This document shows, piece by piece, positions 51,996-62,305 of a DNA stretch of 64,000 nt. This stretch comes from Limnospira fusiformis SAG 85.79. Its GTDB lineage: Bacteria > Cyanobacteriota > Cyanobacteriia > Cyanobacteriales > Microcoleaceae. Position numbers and translations under genes: made by a program. Under the pieces are notes generated by a model that saw only the letters and a list, made by a program, of their open reading frames with translations, was not told the origin of the DNA and did no database searches. The stretch covers positions 2,097,403-2,161,402 of the forward strand of contig NZ_CP051185.1 in NCBI RefSeq assembly GCF_012516315.1, written 5' to 3'. Every line of letters begins with the position of its first letter. Position 1 is the first letter of the stretch.

Positions 51996-52069
51996 GTGAC
52001 AGAAGCGATCGCTTTCCAAAACGGGCAGTGGTATGATGAGCAAAAATTTGATTAGCTATATTTAGGCAA

Positions 52070-52582
52070 ATGTTGAATTCCCAAAAATTGGCTTGGGGTC
52101 TTCCCCTGACAGTAGTTAGCCTGGTATGGGCTATGATTCCGGTAAAATCGGCGGCTCAGGGTTTCCCGTCTTATCGATTGGTGACAGAGGCTGATTATGC
52201 TAGATGTGTGCAACAATTGCAGGATGCTGGGGTGTCTCCTCGGGCTACAGCGACCGCTTGTGGTATGGCGATTAGACCTACAAATATTGGTGAGTGCGTG
52301 ACTCTTATTACTCGTGATACTGGTATCGCTGGGGATGAGGCGGTTTTGGGATGTATGAATGTCCGCCGCCCGCAGGAGTTGGCTAATTGTGTGGTTAATA
52401 TTACTAGGAGCAATAGTGAGGCTAATCCTTTAACTGTATTGGAAGGTTGCGGTCGCTCTCTTCTACCAGAGCGTTATGCTTCTTGTGTGGTGGGAATGGG
52501 TCGCGGTAGTACGGAATTTGCTGTCAATGACTTACTTAGGGTTTGTCTAAATCCCCCAGAACAGTTTACTGATAGGTTATAG
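52070..52582 (+). CDS. Secreted Cys-rich hypothetical protein
   Basis: 170 residues. A signal peptide (about 1-29, [20 protein letters not shown]) precedes a mature part with regularly spaced Cys ([55 protein letters not shown]), probably disulphide-bonded repeats of about 30-40 residues. No known family recognised. Its end overlaps the convergent pdxA by 17 bp. Confidence 0.75.
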   Translation: MLNSQKLAWGLPLTVVSLVWAMIPVKSAAQGFPSYRLVTEADYARCVQQLQDAGVSPRATATACGMAIRPTNIGECVTLITRDTGIAGDEAVLGCMNVRRPQELANCVVNITRSNSEANPLTVLEGCGRSLLPERYASCVVGMGRGSTEFAVNDLLRVCLNPPEQFTDRL

Positions 52583-53618
52583 GATGGGCTGGGGATGGTG
52601 GCTGCGCGCTATGGGCTAATTCTATGGCTAAGGCGATCGCAGCTTGAAAGCTGGAAGGGTCAGCAATACCTTGACCGACGATATCAAAGGCGGTTCCGTG
52701 GTCGGGGGAGGTGCGGATAAAGGGTAAACCAATGGTGGTATTAACGGCGCGATCGAATGCCATTAGCTTAACGGGGATTAACCCTTGATCATGGTACAGG
52801 GCGAGGTAAGCATCATGGGCGGCGGCTGTGTTTTGGCCATACCAGGCTTGACCGGGTTTAACCCATAATGTATCGGGGGGGATAGGTCCGTCTAGTTGAA
52901 TTTGGGGATAGCGATCGCGTTTTTGTTGTATCCAGGGAATTAGCCAATCTTTTTCTTCGATTCCCAACTGACCGTTTTCGCCGCTGTGGGGATTAAGTCC
53001 AGAAACGGCTATTTTGGGGGTTTTAATACCAAAGTCCTGGTTGAGGGAGAGTATAAGTAAATCTAGTTTCTGGTCTAGGAGTTGAGGGGTCAAGGTTTGA
53101 GGGACTTGTGATAGGGGAATATGGGTGGTGGCGAGTAAGGTGCGTAAAGTCCAGTTACTATGGGGCGATCGGGCTACAAATAGCATTCCGTAGCGGTTAA
53201 CTTGGGAACGCACCGCCAAAAGTTCCGTTTGTCCTGGGTAGTCATGTCCGGCGGCTTTCCAGTGGTTTTTGGCAATAGGTCCGGTAACAATTCCCTGAAA
53301 TTGCCCTTTGAGGGTGGAGGCGATCGCTGTTTCCAAATAAGCAAAACTCGCCGCCCCACTGCTGGCATTTCCGACCCCAAATTTAATCGAGGATGGGGAG
53401 GGTCCGTCATTAATATCTAAAATATTGAGATGATCGGGATTAGCGATCGCTGGAGTAGTTTTCCTGAGTTGTTGATAGGTATTTTCCAACACCCAACGGG
53501 TACCCACCACAGTTATCTCGCAGTTTTCCGTCCAAGTGGAATTAGCCAAAGCCTTCAAAACCACCTCCGGCCCTATTCCGGCTGGATCTCCCAAAGTAAT
53601 CGCCAAACGTCTTAACAT
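52566..53618 (-). CDS. pdxA: 4-hydroxythreonine-4-phosphate dehydrogenase
   Basis: 350 residues. Oxidises 4-phospho-hydroxythreonine in vitamin B6 synthesis. [15 protein letters not shown] starts the fold; metal-binding His residues lie in [10 protein letters not shown] and in [17 protein letters not shown]; the end has [18 protein letters not shown]. All motifs are typical. It converges on the Cys-rich protein with a 17-bp 3' overlap. Confidence 0.95.
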   Translation of the reverse strand: MLRRLAITLGDPAGIGPEVVLKALANSTWTENCEITVVGTRWVLENTYQQLRKTTPAIANPDHLNILDINDGPSPSSIKFGVGNASSGAASFAYLETAIASTLKGQFQGIVTGPIAKNHWKAAGHDYPGQTELLAVRSQVNRYGMLFVARSPHSNWTLRTLLATTHIPLSQVPQTLTPQLLDQKLDLLILSLNQDFGIKTPKIAVSGLNPHSGENGQLGIEEKDWLIPWIQQKRDRYPQIQLDGPIPPDTLWVKPGQAWYGQNTAAAHDAYLALYHDQGLIPVKLMAFDRAVNTTIGLPFIRTSPDHGTAFDIVGQGIADPSSFQAAIALAIELAHSAQPPSPAHPITYQ

Positions 53619-53837
53619 TTATACCCTCAACTTAACATAATTTTATTATTGAGGTTCAGTCTCTCATAAACTGCGATCGTTTTACCAAATCTTCACAATC
53701 AGGATGTTAAATTTTACAATAGCCTCTATTTCCATTTAAGTCAACAGCTTATACTCAACAGTGTGTTAATTTTCAGGCTCATTCCCGACTCGACAGATTC
53801 AAATTGTATCAACCCAAAGTCCCTTAGAATACTAGCT

Positions 53838-54692
53838 ATGAAAGTTGGAATCCTAGCAGGTGGATTGGGAACCCGCCTCGCCGAAGAAACAGAAAGTAAA
53901 CCCAAGCCCATGGTAGAAATCGGAGGTCGTCCTATCCTCTGGCATATCATGATGCACTATGGCTACCATGGTTTCAAAGACTTTATTATTGCCCTAGGTT
54001 ACAAATCAGAAGTCATTAAAAAATACATGGTAGATTACTGTTCTTTAAACAGTAATAAGCTCACCGTAAATCTAGGCACAGGCAAAGTTAACATTGATGG
54101 AGGCTACCGTCAGGATTGGATAGTTGAACTACTAGACACCGGGTTATATACCAACACTGGAGGGCGTATAAAGCAACTTGTTTCCCATGTAAATAATGAG
54201 ACATTTATGTTAACCTGGGGGGATGGAGTCTCCGATATTCACCTCAAGAAACTATTAGAATTCCATCAAAGTCATGGCAAACTAGCCACCATGACAGTCG
54301 TGCGCCCCCCCGCGCGTTTTGGACTCCCCAAACTAGACGGAAATCAAGTAGTTGAATTTTCCGAAAAACCTCAAATCAGTGAAGGATGGATTAACGGTGC
54401 TTTCTTTGTACTAGAGCCCGGAATTTATGACTACATTACTGGGGATGATACGCAGTGGGAAAAAGAACCGCTAGAAAACCTAGCCAAAGATGGTCAATTA
54501 ATGGCTTATCAATATGACGGTTTTTGGCAGTGCATGGATACTCTGCGAGATAAACGTCGGTTAGAAGCACTGTGGGAAACCAATCAAGCACCTTGGAAAA
54601 CTTGGAGAGAAGAAGATGAAATTATTACTGACGGGACACAAGGGTTACATCGGGACAATATTAGTCCCAATGCTGTTAGCAAAAAAGCATGA
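53838..54692 (+). CDS. rfbF: Glucose-1-phosphate cytidylyltransferase
   Basis: 284 residues from ATG 53838 (MKVGILAGGLGTRLAEETES); the extension to 53763 is rejected. Makes CDP-glucose from CTP and glucose-1-phosphate, the entry to CDP-deoxysugars. The nucleotide loop is GGLGTRLAEE, with KPKPMVEIGGRPILWH. Homologues normally end near the APWKTW segment; here about 24 extra residues run on, overlapping the next gene by 77 bp in another frame. Confidence 0.93.
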   Translation: MKVGILAGGLGTRLAEETESKPKPMVEIGGRPILWHIMMHYGYHGFKDFIIALGYKSEVIKKYMVDYCSLNSNKLTVNLGTGKVNIDGGYRQDWIVELLDTGLYTNTGGRIKQLVSHVNNETFMLTWGDGVSDIHLKKLLEFHQSHGKLATMTVVRPPARFGLPKLDGNQVVEFSEKPQISEGWINGAFFVLEPGIYDYITGDDTQWEKEPLENLAKDGQLMAYQYDGFWQCMDTLRDKRRLEALWETNQAPWKTWREEDEIITDGTQGLHRDNISPNAVSKKA

Positions 54693-55665
54693 AGTTATTG
54701 GACTAGACAGCGAAATATTCAAACAGTGTACATTTGGGGAAGGGATTACAGAAATTCCCGAAATATGTAAGGATATTCGCGACATTGAAGCCTCAGACGT
54801 TGAGGGTTTCGATGCAATTTTGCACCTAGCGGGACTGTCAAACGACCCCCTAGGAAATCTAAATCCTGACTTAACTTACGAAATCAATCATCAGGCTTCT
54901 GTCAAGTTAGCAAAACTAGCCAAAGAAGCCGGAGTAAGTCGCTATATCTTCTCATCATCTTGTAGTAACTATGGCGCAGGAGGAGACGACTGGCTAACAG
55001 AGGAATCACCTTTTAATCCAGTCACCCCCTATGGTATTTCCAAGGTAATGGTTGAACAAGATGTTAGCAAACTAGCAGACGACAACTTTAGTCCTACTTT
55101 TCTGCGTAATGCTACAGCATATGGTGTTTCTCCCCGTTTGCGGTTTGACTTAGTATTAAACAACCTAGTGGCTTGGGCTTTCACTACCGGGCGGGTTTAT
55201 ATCAAGAGCGATGGTACTCCCTGGCGACCAATTGTTCATATTGAGGATATTTGTCGCGCCTTCATTGCTACCTTACACGCCCCGCGAGAAGTAGTGCATA
55301 ATCAAGCCTTTAATGTCGGTCGTAATGAGGATAACTACCGCATCCGCGACCTAGCCAATATGGTCGAAGAAATTGTGCCTAATTGCATCATTGAATATGC
55401 AGAAGATGGGGGGCCAGATAAGCGTTGTTATCGGGTAAATTGTAGCAAGATTTTAGAAGCCTTACCAGAATTTCAACCAGAATGGAATGCCCGTCGTGGT
55501 GCATCAGAACTCTACGCAGCTTATCAAAAAATTGGACTGACTCTCGAAGAGTTTGAGGGTGAACGCTACAAACGTATTGCTCACATTCAGAAACTCATTG
55601 GAGAAGGAAGTTTAGATAATAGCTTGCGTTGGAAAAGCCCGGTAAATGTCTTAGCCAAGGCTTAA
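54616..55665 (+). CDS. NAD-dependent sugar epimerase/dehydratase (extended SDR)
   Basis: 349 residues. Rossmann motif TGHKGYIG and the catalytic set SSSCSNYG...PYGISK (Ser, Tyr-x-x-x-Lys) of extended short-chain dehydrogenases acting on nucleotide sugars. GGAGAG precedes the ATG inside rfbF. Probably modifies the CDP-hexose made by RfbF, as a 4,6-dehydratase, epimerase or reductase; the exact reaction cannot be told. A classic rfbG is not present here. Confidence 0.88.
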   Translation: MKLLLTGHKGYIGTILVPMLLAKKHEVIGLDSEIFKQCTFGEGITEIPEICKDIRDIEASDVEGFDAILHLAGLSNDPLGNLNPDLTYEINHQASVKLAKLAKEAGVSRYIFSSSCSNYGAGGDDWLTEESPFNPVTPYGISKVMVEQDVSKLADDNFSPTFLRNATAYGVSPRLRFDLVLNNLVAWAFTTGRVYIKSDGTPWRPIVHIEDICRAFIATLHAPREVVHNQAFNVGRNEDNYRIRDLANMVEEIVPNCIIEYAEDGGPDKRCYRVNCSKILEALPEFQPEWNARRGASELYAAYQKIGLTLEEFEGERYKRIAHIQKLIGEGSLDNSLRWKSPVNVLAKA

Positions 55666-55856
55666 ATCATCTGCTGACTATCAAAAAATGGTATCAGAAA
55701 CCAGTTAGTTAATAGTAGTTAAAAGTATGTTAAGCTAGTCAATCTTTTTAACTTAATTACTGCCTAAAAACTCTCAAATAGCTATAGGTTTCTGATTACC
55801 TAATTCAGTCCGTGTCAAAATATTCTCATCCTGTAGCAATCAAACATCTGTAAAAT

Positions 55857-57089
55857 ATGCCTAATTCCATACCAGTCTGTCGTTCTTGTGGTTCGGAAAA
55901 CCTAGAACTAATTATTTCCTTTGGCTATACTCCCCTAGCTGATGGATTAATCACCCGCGAGAATATTGATAAACCCGAATACACAGCCCTTCTGGATTTA
56001 GTATTTTGTCCAGACTGTGGACTGGTTCAGATAACGGTTAGTGTTCCCCCGGAAATTCTGTTTGGTCGAGATTATCCTTATTTTTCGTCGGTTTCTCCTT
56101 CCTTACTGAAGCATTTTGGTGATAGCGCCCAAAACATTATTAAATCCAGAAAATTAGATAGCAATAGTCTGGTAATTGAGGCGGCGAGTAATGATGGATA
56201 TATGCTGAAAAACTTTCTGGAACAAGGGATTCCGGTTTTAGGGATTGACCCCGCGACGGGTCCGGTAGAAAAAGCCAGAGAATCAGGAGTTACCACAATT
56301 CATGATTTTTTCACTAAAGATTTAGCTGAAAAATTACATTCTGAGGGCAAAAAAGCGGATGTATTTTTAGCCAATAATGTTTTGGCTCATGTGCCGGATT
56401 TAAATGGCTTTGTGGAAGGTATTTATACGCTATTAAAGCCGGATGGTGTAGCAGTAATTGAAGCTCCGTATGTCGTCGATTTAGTAGATCATTGTGAATT
56501 TGATACTATCTATCACCAACACTTGTGCTATTTTTCAGTAACCGCCCTTGATAGGCTATTCCGCCGCCATTTTCTGTATTTAAATGATATTCAGCGGACG
56601 GCTATTCATGGGGGTTCTTTGCGGTTGTTTGTGGAACCCAAAGAGGCGGTTAAAGATTCGGTGATATCTCTGCTTCAACAGGAAAGGGAATTAAAGGTAG
56701 ACCGTATGGACTATTATAGAGATTTTGTCGATCGCATAGAAGTTATTAAGGATAATTTACTGAATATTCTGTGGGACTTAAAGCGACAGGATAAAAGGGT
56801 AGTAGGTTACGGTGCGGCGGCGAAAGCGACGACATTGTTAAGCTATTTTGGTATTGATAAAACGCTGTTAGATTATGTGGCGGACTTAAACCCCTTTAAA
56901 CACGGACGTTTTATGAGTATCAATCATTTACCGATTGTACCACCTTCGAGATTAGTAGAAGACCAGCCAGATTATGTTTTAATTTTGGCGTGGAATTTTG
57001 CGGAAGAAATTATCAAGCAGCAACAGGCTTACCGAGACCGGGGTGGTAAGTTTATCATTCCCATACCTGAGCCCAAAATTGTAGATTGA
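55857..57089 (+). CDS. Deoxysugar C-methyltransferase
   Basis: 410 residues. An N-terminal zinc-binding region (CRSCG and CPDCGLVQ), a SAM domain with [15 protein letters not shown] and [14 protein letters not shown], then YHQHLCYFS and HGGSLRLF, the signature of C-methyltransferases of the TylC3/NovU type. A Rossmann-like C-terminal domain ([16 protein letters not shown]) follows. Would methylate a carbon of a CDP- or dTDP-ketosugar to give a branched sugar. Member of the rfbF operon, 191 bp after the SDR. Confidence 0.87.
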   Translation: MPNSIPVCRSCGSENLELIISFGYTPLADGLITRENIDKPEYTALLDLVFCPDCGLVQITVSVPPEILFGRDYPYFSSVSPSLLKHFGDSAQNIIKSRKLDSNSLVIEAASNDGYMLKNFLEQGIPVLGIDPATGPVEKARESGVTTIHDFFTKDLAEKLHSEGKKADVFLANNVLAHVPDLNGFVEGIYTLLKPDGVAVIEAPYVVDLVDHCEFDTIYHQHLCYFSVTALDRLFRRHFLYLNDIQRTAIHGGSLRLFVEPKEAVKDSVISLLQQERELKVDRMDYYRDFVDRIEVIKDNLLNILWDLKRQDKRVVGYGAAAKATTLLSYFGIDKTLLDYVADLNPFKHGRFMSINHLPIVPPSRLVEDQPDYVLILAWNFAEEIIKQQQAYRDRGGKFIIPIPEPKIVD

Positions 57090-57161
57090 TTATCCCCAAA
57101 TCGTGAGTTAAATAGCGCCCATATTGTTGTTTATCGGTCGTCAAATAATTAGGAGATAAAT

Positions 57162-58391
57162 ATGAGTAGTCAATCGGTCGCTAAGGTAGCGAATACTGAA
57201 CCTGAGTTTAAGTTAGTTGAGCATACTTGTCCTAACTGCGGTCATCAGGAAATGTGGGTTTTCTATGAGGTGCGGGATGTGCCTGTTCATAGTTGTTTAA
57301 TGATGCCAACCCGACAGGAAGCCTTAGATTTTCCGCGCGGGGATGTGGTGTTAGGATACTGTGAAAATTGCGGTTTTATTACCAATACGGCATTTGATTC
57401 TAAATGGTCAGCCTACGCCCCGAATTATGAAGACCAGCAAAGTTTTTCCCCGACATTTAATCAGTTTGCTCTGGATTTAGCGAATCGGCTGATTGACAAG
57501 TATAATCTCCGTGATAAAGATGTAGTTGAAATCGGCTGTAGCAAGGGTGATTTTTTGGTGCTAATGTGCGAGTTAGGGAATAACCGAGGGGTAGGTATTG
57601 ACCCTTCGGCGGTGGTGGGACGAGTCCAAAGCCCAGCCACGGAACGCATTAGGTTTATTCAAGACTATTATTCAGAGCGCTACACTGAATATGTAGGGGA
57701 TTTTATCTGCTGTCGCCATACTTTAGAACATATCTACCCAACGGCTGAATTTGTGGGGACGGTGCGGCGCTCTATTGGGAATCGCCCAACTTCTGTGTTT
57801 TTGGAAATTCCTGATATGGGTCGAGTTCTCAAGGATTTGGCTTTTGAGGATATCTACTATGAGCATTGTTCTTATTTTACACCAGGAACTTTGGCTCGTT
57901 TATTCCGCGCTTCTGGGTTTGAGGTGACGGATGTATATTTAGCATATAGTGACCAATATCTGTTAATTGAGGCGGAACCTGTCTCGGATTTGTCTGGGAA
58001 AATTCATCCTTTTGAGGAAAGTCCCGACCAAGTTAAACAGGATATGAGACATTTTGCTACTCATGTGCAAGGTAAAATCAACCATTGGAAAGAACATCTA
58101 CAAATCGCTCAGGCAGAAGGAAAGCGGGTTGTAGTTTGGGGTTCTGGCTCTAAATGTGTGGCGTTTCTAACGACTTTGAAAACTGAGAATCAGGTGCAGT
58201 ATATTGTGGATATTAATCCTCACCGACACGGACAGTTTATTCCGGGTGTTGGTCATGAAATTATGTCGCCGGAATTTTTGAAGGAATATCAGCCGGATGA
58301 GATTATTGTGATGAACCCGATTTACTGTGCAGAAATCCAGAAAATGCTGGATGATATGGGGGTATCAACAAAACTGATTCCTTTGAGTTAA
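57162..58391 (+). CDS. Second C-methyltransferase-like protein
   Basis: 409 residues. The same architecture as its neighbour: CPNCG...CENCGF zinc region, VVEIGCSKGDFLVLMCEL and GVGIDPSAVVGRV SAM motifs, a YYEHCSYFT segment, and a C-terminal domain starting VVVWGSGSKCVAFL. The HGGSLR motif of the first copy is not seen (SDQYLLIEA instead), so the reaction may differ. Last gene of the nucleotide-sugar operon. Confidence 0.83.
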   Translation: MSSQSVAKVANTEPEFKLVEHTCPNCGHQEMWVFYEVRDVPVHSCLMMPTRQEALDFPRGDVVLGYCENCGFITNTAFDSKWSAYAPNYEDQQSFSPTFNQFALDLANRLIDKYNLRDKDVVEIGCSKGDFLVLMCELGNNRGVGIDPSAVVGRVQSPATERIRFIQDYYSERYTEYVGDFICCRHTLEHIYPTAEFVGTVRRSIGNRPTSVFLEIPDMGRVLKDLAFEDIYYEHCSYFTPGTLARLFRASGFEVTDVYLAYSDQYLLIEAEPVSDLSGKIHPFEESPDQVKQDMRHFATHVQGKINHWKEHLQIAQAEGKRVVVWGSGSKCVAFLTTLKTENQVQYIVDINPHRHGQFIPGVGHEIMSPEFLKEYQPDEIIVMNPIYCAEIQKMLDDMGVSTKLIPLS

Positions 58392-58506
58392 TGGGGGTGG
58401 TGACCGGGTCTGGGTGGCGCTGATAGCTATTTTTGGTGCGATCGCTACCGGTTCACCCTAAAATAGATAGGACAATTGTTAGACTTGTACAGGAGATCCC
58501 AAATTT

Positions 58507-58608
58507 ATGGCTGGTGAAATTTTCAATGCGGCGTTTCTGTCCTTTGTTCTGATTCTGGTGGGATTAGGTGGCGGGTTCCTCCTCCTAAAAATCCAAGGTG
58601 GGGAATAG
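58507..58608 (+). CDS. petM: Cytochrome b6f complex subunit VII (PetM)
   Basis: 33 residues: short polar N-terminus MAGEIFNAAF, one membrane helix (LSFVLILVGLGGGFLLL) and the end KIQGGE. This matches PetM, a single-span subunit at the periphery of cytochrome b6f that stabilises the complex. AGGAG lies about 11 nt before the ATG. Confidence 0.88.
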   Translation: MAGEIFNAAFLSFVLILVGLGGGFLLLKIQGGE

Positions 58609-58905
58609 TCACCAGAGGCGGAACCCCACTAAGTAAATCAGGAAGGAGTTATCCGTTGCTGATTGGTATTGGCGCTAATGGTAGTTATAGCCATTGGCGC
58701 TAGTCCTGTTTGATAATTGATAATTGACCATAAAGGCATAAGTAGGGTGTGTCCCACCCGGCAAATGGTAATCAATAGGGGATAATTGACCGCTGGCGCA
58801 GTCCCACTGGGGACTCTAATCTGAGCAAATTATGAAGTTTTGTAAAAAAATGAGATAATCTTTGATAGTATTTTAAGTAAAGTTTAAGCCCCATATTGGT
58901 TATTC
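58609..58905. other. Intergenic region petM-ycf39
   Basis: 297 bases. Contains an inverted repeat AATGG...CCATT near 58680-58700, short tandem TGATAAT units and fragments of common cyanobacterial dispersed sequence (GTAGGGTGTGTCCCACCC near 58744). No gene is seen. Confidence 0.45.
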
Positions 58906-59883
58906 ATGACATTATTAATTGTTGGTGCCACAGGTACTCTAGGTAGACAGATAGCCCGCCGAGCATTAGATGAAGGCTACCAGGTCCGCTGTTTAGCGCG
59001 TAGTTACAAAAAAGCTGCTTTCCTAAAAGAGTGGGGTGCAGAACTGGTTCCGGGGAACCTATGTGATCCAGAAACCTTAAAACCGGCGCTAGAGGGGGTA
59101 AAGGTGGTAATTGATGCGGCGACGGCGCGCCCGACGGATTCGCTGAGTATTAAAGATGTAGACTGGAAAGGGAAAGTGGCCCTGATTCAGGCGGCTAAAG
59201 CGGCAGGAGTAGAGAGATTTGTGTTTTTTTCGTTCCTGGATGCGGAAAAATATACGCAAGTGCCATTATTAGAGATTAAACGCTGTACAGAAAAGTTTTT
59301 AGCTGAATCTGGCCTTAAATATACAATTCTGAGACCCTGTGGCTTTCTGCAAGGCTTAATTGGTCAATTTGCGATCCCGATTTTAGATGGTCAGTCTGTA
59401 TGGGTTCCGGGGGTAAGTTCTCCGATCGCCTATATGGATACTCAGGATATCGCTAAAATCACGATCCGGGCGTTATCAGTTCCGGAAGCGGAAAATAAAA
59501 CGTTTCCGGTGGTGGGTTCGAGAGCTTGGACAGCGGATGAAATTATCCGCTTGTGCGAAAGACTGTCAGGGAAACAAGCCAGAGTCACGCGCACACCTAA
59601 CAGCATTGTCCGTATTGTCCGCAAAGTTACTCGATTTTTCCAGTGGAGTCTGAACATTTCGGATCGTCTGGCGTTTGTGGAAGTTCTAGCGACGGGTCAA
59701 CCTCTGAAAGCGTCAATGGATGAGACTTATCAGATACTAGGTATCAACCCAGAAGAAAATACCACCCTGGAAAGTTACCTGCAAGAATACTTTGGTCGGA
59801 TCATGAAAAAACTGAAAGAGCTGGAATATGAACGAGAAAAACAGAAAAAACGTAAACAAAAGCGCAGCCCGTTCAAATCGTAA
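58906..59883 (+). CDS. ycf39: Ycf39-like NAD(P)-binding PSII assembly factor
   Basis: 325 residues. An atypical SDR with LLIVGATGTLGRQIARRALD and LARSYKKAAFLKEWGAELVPG; the catalytic Tyr-Lys of normal SDRs is not used. Ycf39/HCF244 associates with chlorophyll-binding HliPs and helps D1 insertion into photosystem II. The C-terminal 20 residues are very basic (EREKQKKRKQKRSPF). Its presence fits the psbA-bearing window but is not linked by operon. Confidence 0.9.
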   Translation: MTLLIVGATGTLGRQIARRALDEGYQVRCLARSYKKAAFLKEWGAELVPGNLCDPETLKPALEGVKVVIDAATARPTDSLSIKDVDWKGKVALIQAAKAAGVERFVFFSFLDAEKYTQVPLLEIKRCTEKFLAESGLKYTILRPCGFLQGLIGQFAIPILDGQSVWVPGVSSPIAYMDTQDIAKITIRALSVPEAENKTFPVVGSRAWTADEIIRLCERLSGKQARVTRTPNSIVRIVRKVTRFFQWSLNISDRLAFVEVLATGQPLKASMDETYQILGINPEENTTLESYLQEYFGRIMKKLKELEYEREKQKKRKQKRSPFKS

Positions 59884-60016
59884 GAAGATTTGGCTGTAGG
59901 CTTTTGTTGTAGTAGGCTAATGGAATCGGTCAGTTATTTGGCTGATTGTGGTAAAATGGGGCGCTAAGTAAATTAGCCCCAATGATTGTTGCTCAACCAT
60001 TATTAAGTTTATCCCC

Positions 60017-60934
60017 GTGCCAAAAGTAGGGATTCTTTATAACGATGCTAAGGCTGCTGCTTGTCGCAGTGCCATTGAATTAAAGGACAAGTTAACCAAC
60101 CTGGGTTGGGATGTTTTTGTGGCGACAGGAATGGGGGGGATTTTGGGTTATTCTAATCCCGATCGCCCTCTGTGTCATACTGCGATCGAGGGGTTAGCGC
60201 CGCCAGAGTTCGATCGCGATATGAGCCTTGCTATTGTCCTAGGGGGAGATGGCACTGTTCTTTCTGCGTCCCGACAATTAGCGCCCCAGGGTATCCCCAT
60301 GTTAGCGGTAAATACAGGCCACATGGGATTTCTGACGGAAACTTATCTAAATCAGTTCCCCCAAGCCTTAGAAGCGGTTTTGGCAGGGGAATATTTGGTT
60401 GAAGAACGGACAATGCTATTGGTGCGGGTATTTCACCAGGAAAGTTTGCTCTGGGAGGCTCTCTGTTTAAATGAAATGGTGCTACACCGGGAACCGATGA
60501 CCTGTATGTGCCATTTTGAAATAGAAATCGGTCGCCATGTTCCGGTTGATATTGCTGCTGATGGGGTGATTATTTCTACCCCGACTGGCTCTACGGCTTA
60601 TTGTCTGTCGGCGGGGGGAGCAGTAGTTACGCCAGGGGTGGGAGTTCTGCAATTGTTGCCAATTTGTCCCCATTCTCTGGCTTCGCGGGCTTTGGTTTAT
60701 GCAGACCGGGAAGTGGTGACTATTTACCCGGCTAGTCCTAATCAATTGGTGATGGTGGTTGATGGCAATGGCGGATGTTATGTTCTACCAGAATATCACG
60801 TCCGAGTTGAGCGATCGCCTTTTCCGGCTCGTTTTATTCGTCTGAAACCACCGGAATTTTTCCAAATTTTGCGAGAAAAACTAGGCTGGGGACTCCCTCA
60901 TATTGCTAAACCTACTTCTGTGGAACTACCTTGA
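60017..60934 (+). CDS. nadK: NAD kinase
   Basis: 305 residues from a GTG start. Phosphorylates NAD to [16 protein letters not shown] is the conserved [15 protein letters not shown] and [20 protein letters not shown] form the substrate site. Cyanobacteria often have two NAD kinases; this one is of the shorter, typical type. 47 bp upstream of a response regulator. Confidence 0.94.
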   Translation: MPKVGILYNDAKAAACRSAIELKDKLTNLGWDVFVATGMGGILGYSNPDRPLCHTAIEGLAPPEFDRDMSLAIVLGGDGTVLSASRQLAPQGIPMLAVNTGHMGFLTETYLNQFPQALEAVLAGEYLVEERTMLLVRVFHQESLLWEALCLNEMVLHREPMTCMCHFEIEIGRHVPVDIAADGVIISTPTGSTAYCLSAGGAVVTPGVGVLQLLPICPHSLASRALVYADREVVTIYPASPNQLVMVVDGNGGCYVLPEYHVRVERSPFPARFIRLKPPEFFQILREKLGWGLPHIAKPTSVELP

Positions 60935-60981
60935 GGCAACTGAGTCGAATTAACTAATTTTACACGGTAAACTGTTCCCCT

Positions 60982-61677
60982 ATGAATGCGATCGCCCTAG
61001 ATTCCCGTGCCTCCATATTGATTATTGAAAGTGATCAACTGTTGGCGGAAAATATCAGTAATGACTTGCACGAGTCCGGCTACTTTCCGGTAGTGGCTCA
61101 CAATACCGCCATGGGTTTACATCAGGTAACGGAACTGCAACCAGCTTTGATTGTCATAGAATTGATGCTGGGGGGAGAGTCGGGATTGTCTCTGTGTCGC
61201 CATCTCCGGGAAATGGGCTGCACTGCGCCTATATTAATCTTTATGGCTCGTGATACCGTTGATGACCGGGTGGCTTGTTTGGAATCAGGCGCTGATGATT
61301 ATTTTCTCAAACCCTATCGCTGTGAAGAGTTCCTCGATTTGGTGAAGCTATATCTCAAATCGGAAGATAATCACTCCGATATGTTGCGGTTTGCGGATTT
61401 GGTCTTAGATTTGGCGACCAGACGCGCTATTCGTAACCATCGGGCGATCGATTTAACCATGAAGGAATTTGATTTGCTCAAATATTTAATGGAGCATCCT
61501 CGGGAAGTTTTGACTCGTGAACAGATCCTGGAAAATGTCTGGGGATATGATTTTTTGGGAGAGTCTAATGTGATTGAGGTTTATATTCGCTATTTGCGAC
61601 TAAAAATTGAGGAGGAAGGGGAAAAACGATTGATTCAGACTGTCAGAGGTGTAGGATATGTTTTGCGAGATGCCTAG
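60982..61677 (+). CDS. Atypical OmpR-family response regulator
   Basis: 231 residues. The receiver domain is about 10-122; the winged-helix DNA-binding domain about 130-230 (LTMKEFDLLKYLMEHPREVL, EVYIRYLRLKIEEEGEKR, IQTVRGVGYVLRD). The phosphoacceptor Asp is replaced: VIELMLGG has Glu where LDLMLPG is usual, and the Thr of LTARD is Met (FMARD). The Lys of FLKPY is kept. It probably works without phosphorylation, like NblR/NblR-like regulators. Close to nadK and overlapping nothing downstream except the DUF192 leader. Confidence 0.9.
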   Translation: MNAIALDSRASILIIESDQLLAENISNDLHESGYFPVVAHNTAMGLHQVTELQPALIVIELMLGGESGLSLCRHLREMGCTAPILIFMARDTVDDRVACLESGADDYFLKPYRCEEFLDLVKLYLKSEDNHSDMLRFADLVLDLATRRAIRNHRAIDLTMKEFDLLKYLMEHPREVLTREQILENVWGYDFLGESNVIEVYIRYLRLKIEEEGEKRLIQTVRGVGYVLRDA

Positions 61678-61708
61678 GTTCAGTGGCGGTGCGTCCGGGG
61701 GGTGGCGC

Positions 61709-62227
61709 ATGGATTGGCGGCGATTGGGATTAAGTTGTGTGACTATTACCTGGTTTTTGGTAGGCTGTGATACGCCAATGGTGTCTGTTCCTCCTAATCA
61801 GTTGGAACAGGATATGGTGCCAGTTTTTAGTCAGGGTCAGATGCTACCGATTACGGCTAAAGCTATGATTGGCGATCGCGAAATTCAGCTCGAAGTGGCG
61901 AGAACTCCTGAACAACAGACTTTGGGGTTGATGTTTCGGACTTTCCTCCCCGACAATCGCGGTATGTTATTTGTCTTCGCGCGCCCTGAGTTTGCACAGT
62001 TTTGGATGAAAAACTGTAAGATTCCTTTGGATATGATTTTTATGCGTGATGGGGTGGTTCGTTATATTCAGGTTAATGCTCTCCCCTGCGAGGCTGAACC
62101 TTGTCCGACCTATGGACCTACTAATGTGATGGTGGACAAGGTGATTGAGTTGCGAGGGGGACTAACTGAGGAATTGGGGCTACAATTGGGCGATCGCATC
62201 TCCGTTCGCTTTCTCAAATCTCCATAA
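61709..62227 (+). CDS. DUF192-domain lipoprotein
   Basis: 172 residues from ATG 61709, preferred because MDWRRLGLSCVTITWFLVGC forms a lipoprotein signal peptide; starts at 61658 and 61670 would overlap the response regulator. The DUF192 domain has QLEVARTPEQQTLGLMFRT, GMLFVFARPEFAQFWMKNC and IPLDMIFM. Function of the domain is unknown. Probably coupled with the response regulator gene. Confidence 0.85.
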   Translation: MDWRRLGLSCVTITWFLVGCDTPMVSVPPNQLEQDMVPVFSQGQMLPITAKAMIGDREIQLEVARTPEQQTLGLMFRTFLPDNRGMLFVFARPEFAQFWMKNCKIPLDMIFMRDGVVRYIQVNALPCEAEPCPTYGPTNVMVDKVIELRGGLTEELGLQLGDRISVRFLKSP

Positions 62228-62271
62228 AATAGTCTTTAGCCACTCCTATTGTAAAACTTTGTAAATTATGC

Positions 62272-62299
62272 TTGCCTAGTCCCAAAATGGTGCTATATT
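62272..62299 (+). promoter_or_regulatory. Candidate promoter of ncRNA
   Basis: TTGCCT (62272-62277), 16 bases, TATATT (62294-62299). Transcription would start near 62306. Confidence 0.5.
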
Positions 62300-62305
62300 A
62301 CCAGT

